Shown: one piece after another, positions 41,139 to 43,751 of the stretch
Position numbering within the stretch: position 1 is the stretch's first letter
Layout of the letters: each line of letters starts with the position of its first letter
NCBI GenBank assembly: GCA_024710165.1
Contig: JANJVG010000105.1
Coordinates: 1-43,751, forward strand
Direction of reading: 5' to 3'
Length of the DNA: 43,751 bases
DNA from: Burkholderiaceae bacterium
GTDB taxonomy: Bacteria; Pseudomonadota; Gammaproteobacteria; Burkholderiales; Burkholderiaceae_C
The notes under the pieces: generated by a model
What the model saw: the letters and a program-made list of their open reading frames with translations, nothing else
Databases searched by the model: none
What the model was told of the DNA's origin: nothing
Program-made: the position numbers and the translations under genes

Positions 41139-43751
41139 ATGAGCGAGACAACGTCCGTCTATCAAGCCTACCAAGGCAACACATACCTCTTCGGCGGCAA
41201 TGCGCCCTACGTCGAAGAAATGTACGAAAACTACCTGGCCAACCCCGGTAGCGTCCCCGACACCTGGCGCGAATACTTCGATGCGCTGCAGCATGTTCCT
41301 GCCGTGGATGGCTCCAACGCCAAGGACGTTCCGCACCTTCCGGTGGTCAATGCCTTCGCCGAGCGCGCCAAGGCGGGCGGCACCAAGGTGGTGGTGGCCA
41401 GCGCTGACGCCGAAATGGGCCGCAAGCGCACCGCTGTGCAGCAACTGATTGCCGCATACCGCAATGTGGGTCAGCGTTGGGCCGACCTGGACCCGCTCAA
41501 GCGCACCGAACGCCCCCAGATCCCTGAGCTGGAACCGTCTTTCTACGGTTTTACCGACGCCGACCAGGAAACGGTGTTCGATACGAGCAACACCTTCTTC
41601 GGCAAGGAGAAGATGCCGTTGCGCGAACTGATCAATGCGCTGCGCGAAACCTACTGTGGCACCCTGGGCGCCGAGTTCATGTACACCTCCGACCAGGCGC
41701 AAAAGCGCTGGTGGCAGCAGAAGCTCGAAAGCATCCGCAGCAAGCCCAATTTCAGCGCGGAACGCAAGAAGCGCATCCTTGACCGCCTGACGGCCGCCGA
41801 AGGCCTGGAGCGTTTCCTGCACACCAAGTACGTCGGCCAGAAGCGTTTCTCTCTCGAAGGGGGGGAGAGCTTCATCGCGGCGATGGACGAGCTGATCAAC
41901 GCTGCGGGTGCCCAGGGCGTCCAGGAAATCGTGATCGGCATGGCCCACCGTGGCCGCCTCAACGTGCTGGTGAACACCCTGGGCAAGATGCCCAAGGACC
42001 TGTTTGCCGAATTCGACCACACCGCACCCGAAGACCTGCCAGCAGGCGACGTGAAGTACCACCAGGGCTTCAGCTCAGATGTCTCCACCCCGGGCGGTCC
42101 GGTGCACCTGAGCCTGGCGTTCAATCCCTCTCACCTGGAAATCGTCAACCCCGTCGTGGAAGGCTCGGTGCGTGCCCGCATGGACCGCCGTGGCGACGCG
42201 CGTGGCAGCCAGGTCTTGCCCGTGCTGGTGCACGGTGACGCGGCCTTCGGTGGCCAGGGCGTGAACCAGGAAACCCTGGCGCTGGCCCAGACCCGTGGCT
42301 ACACCACCGGCGGCACGGTGCACCTGATCATCAACAACCAGATCGGCTTCACCACCTCTGACCCGCGCGACATGCGCTCCACCGTGTATTGCACCGACAT
42401 CGTCAAGATGGTCGAGGCCCCCGTGCTGCACGTCAACGGTGACGATCCCGAGGCCGTGGTGCTGGCCACACAGCTGGCGCTGGAGTTCCGCATGGAGTTC
42501 CGCCAGGACGTGGTGGTCGACATCACCTGCTTCCGCAAGCTGGGCCACAACGAGCAGGACACGCCCGCGCTGACCCAGCCGCTGATGTACAAGAAAATCG
42601 CGGCGCACCCCGGTACGCGCAAGCTGTACGCCGACCGCCTGGCCACGCAAGGCTTGGGCGAGACGCTGGGCGACGACATGGCCAAGGCCTATCGTGCTGC
42701 CATGGATGCCGGCAAGCACACGGTCGATCCGGTGCTGACCAACTTCAAGAGCAAGTACGCCGTCGATTGGTCGCCCTTCCTGGGCAAGAAGTGGACGGAT
42801 GCCGGCGACACCGCCATCCCGCTGACCGAGTGGAAGCGCCTGGCCGAGAAGCTCACCACCATCCCCGAGAGCGTGACGCCGCACCAGCTCGTCAAGAAGG
42901 TCTATGACGACCGCGCTGCGATGGGCCGTGGCGACATTCCCGTGGACTGGGGCATGGGCGAGCACATGGCTTTTGCCTCGCTGGTGGCCAGCGGCTACCC
43001 CGTGCGCCTGTCGGGCGAAGACTGCGGCCGTGGCACGTTCACGCACCGCCATGCCGTGATCCACGACCAGAAGCGCGAAAAGTGGGACACCGGCACCTAT
43101 GTGCCCTTGCAGAACGTGGCCGAGAACCAGGCGCCGTTCGTCGTGATCGATTCCATCCTGTCGGAAGAGGCCGTGCTGGGCTACGAATACGGCTACGCTT
43201 CCAACGACCCGAACACCCTGGTGATCTGGGAAGCCCAGTTCGGCGACTTCGCCAACGGCGCGCAGGTGGTGATCGACCAGTTCATCGCCTCGGGTGAAGT
43301 GAAGTGGGGCCGTGTCAACGGCATCACGCTGATGCTGCCGCACGGCTACGAAGGCCAGGGCCCCGAGCACAGCTCGGCCCGCCTGGAGCGCTTCATGCAG
43401 CTGGCTGCCGATGCCAACATGCAGATCGTGCAGCCCACCACGGCCAGCCAGATCTTCCACGTGCTGCGCCGCCAGATGGTGCGCAACCTGCGTAAGCCGC
43501 TGGTCATCATGACCCCCAAGTCGCTGCTGCGCAACAAGGACGCGACCTCGCCGCTGTCCGAGTTCACCAAGGGCGCTTTCCAGACCGTGATTCCGGAGCA
43601 GGACGAAGCCATCAACAAGAAGGCCGACAAGGTCAAGCGCGTGATCGCCTGCTCGGGCAAGGTGTACTACGACCTGGTGAAGAAGCGTACCGAGAAGGAA
43701 GCCAGCGATGTGGCCATTGTCCGCATCGAGCAGCTTTATCCCTTCCCGCAC
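41139..43751 (+). CDS. sucA: 2-oxoglutarate dehydrogenase E1 component (partial, runs off the right edge)
   Basis: 871 codons are present with no stop before the window ends. SucA is the thiamine-diphosphate E1 of the 2-oxoglutarate dehydrogenase complex in the TCA cycle. The N-terminus shows the E1o start (YLFGGNAPYVEEMYENYLAN). ThDP/Mg-site motifs follow: GMAHRGRLNVLVNTLGK near residue 267, HGDAAFGGQG near 365 and INNQIGFTTSDPRD. The transketolase-type C-terminal region includes SGEDCGRGTFTHRHAV and GYEGQGPEHSSARLERFMQL. GGAGGT lies 10 nt before the ATG. sucB and lpd probably follow outside the window. In the 261-bp upstream gap I see no other gene and no clear promoter. Confidence 0.97.
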   Translation, partial: MSETTSVYQAYQGNTYLFGGNAPYVEEMYENYLANPGSVPDTWREYFDALQHVPAVDGSNAKDVPHLPVVNAFAERAKAGGTKVVVASADAEMGRKRTAVQQLIAAYRNVGQRWADLDPLKRTERPQIPELEPSFYGFTDADQETVFDTSNTFFGKEKMPLRELINALRETYCGTLGAEFMYTSDQAQKRWWQQKLESIRSKPNFSAERKKRILDRLTAAEGLERFLHTKYVGQKRFSLEGGESFIAAMDELINAAGAQGVQEIVIGMAHRGRLNVLVNTLGKMPKDLFAEFDHTAPEDLPAGDVKYHQGFSSDVSTPGGPVHLSLAFNPSHLEIVNPVVEGSVRARMDRRGDARGSQVLPVLVHGDAAFGGQGVNQETLALAQTRGYTTGGTVHLIINNQIGFTTSDPRDMRSTVYCTDIVKMVEAPVLHVNGDDPEAVVLATQLALEFRMEFRQDVVVDITCFRKLGHNEQDTPALTQPLMYKKIAAHPGTRKLYADRLATQGLGETLGDDMAKAYRAAMDAGKHTVDPVLTNFKSKYAVDWSPFLGKKWTDAGDTAIPLTEWKRLAEKLTTIPESVTPHQLVKKVYDDRAAMGRGDIPVDWGMGEHMAFASLVASGYPVRLSGEDCGRGTFTHRHAVIHDQKREKWDTGTYVPLQNVAENQAPFVVIDSILSEEAVLGYEYGYASNDPNTLVIWEAQFGDFANGAQVVIDQFIASGEVKWGRVNGITLMLPHGYEGQGPEHSSARLERFMQLAADANMQIVQPTTASQIFHVLRRQMVRNLRKPLVIMTPKSLLRNKDATSPLSEFTKGAFQTVIPEQDEAINKKADKVKRVIACSGKVYYDLVKKRTEKEASDVAIVRIEQLYPFPH

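Noticed and set aside
42075..43751. 558-codon open frame on the minus strand at the right end
   Set aside because: It is the antisense shadow of sucA, which is open over 871 codons with strong E1 motifs; the minus frame encodes a His/Gly/Val-rich sequence with no family signature.

Overview
The window looks like a chromosomal segment of a high-GC betaproteobacterium, most likely family Comamonadaceae (an Acidovorax-like organism). This rests on the SPOR-cvpA-purF-metZ-gltX gene order, the phasin, a TRAP transporter, the fused-subunit Mrp/Pha antiporter and short family-type intergenic repeats. The placement comes from gene content and recall of gene families, not from a database search.

Layout. 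(1) 1-5340: housekeeping genes on the plus strand (SPOR-domain protein end, cvpA, purF, metZ overlapping gltX), then a tRNA-Ala/Glu/Asp cluster with its own TATAAT promoter and a strong terminator. (2) 5460-8341: minus-strand genes, each with its own terminator where one is visible: a short-chain dehydrogenase of the 3-hydroxyacyl-CoA type behind a 16-bp perfect palindrome, a periplasmic iron-binding protein, and a phasin whose promoter is bracketed by two TGC-rich operators. (3) 8607-11730, plus strand: hotdog thioesterase, NhaD/CitMHS-like ion transporter, 2-hydroxyacid dehydrogenase. A 130-bp nearly perfect inverted repeat separates these from the convergent LOG-family gene. (4) 11896-15256: LOG protein, the CrcB fluoride channel and a TRAP large permease (dctM). 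The dctQ next to it is frameshifted and cut off by the 3' end of an IS110-family transposase gene, and no TRAP binding protein is present.

(5) 15395-27817: the most distinctive block. A GsiABCD-like peptide/glutathione ABC importer (fused double ATPase, binding protein, two permeases, in that order) ends in an M14-type metallopeptidase gene. The operon is flanked by two near-identical copies of a winged-helix regulator in the same orientation. The proximal copy has an in-frame amber codon replacing a tryptophan; the distal copy is intact and is followed by a large fused 5-oxoprolinase/hydantoinase gene. Together these suggest uptake of glutathione or pyroglutamyl/gamma-glutamyl peptides, trimming in the cytoplasm and conversion of 5-oxoproline to glutamate.

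(6) 27909-34077: a complete six-gene Mrp/Pha cation/proton antiporter operon (AB fused, C, D, E, F, G) with 1-4 nt overlaps, downstream of two identical tRNA-Asn genes and their terminator. (7) 34420-43751: a DUF454 membrane protein, peptide deformylase, and a DUF779 gene paired with an aldehyde dehydrogenase. The dehydrogenase has a clear sigma-54 promoter and faces a divergent AcoR-like sigma-54 activator. Last come an AI-2E-family membrane protein and the start of sucA, which runs off the window.
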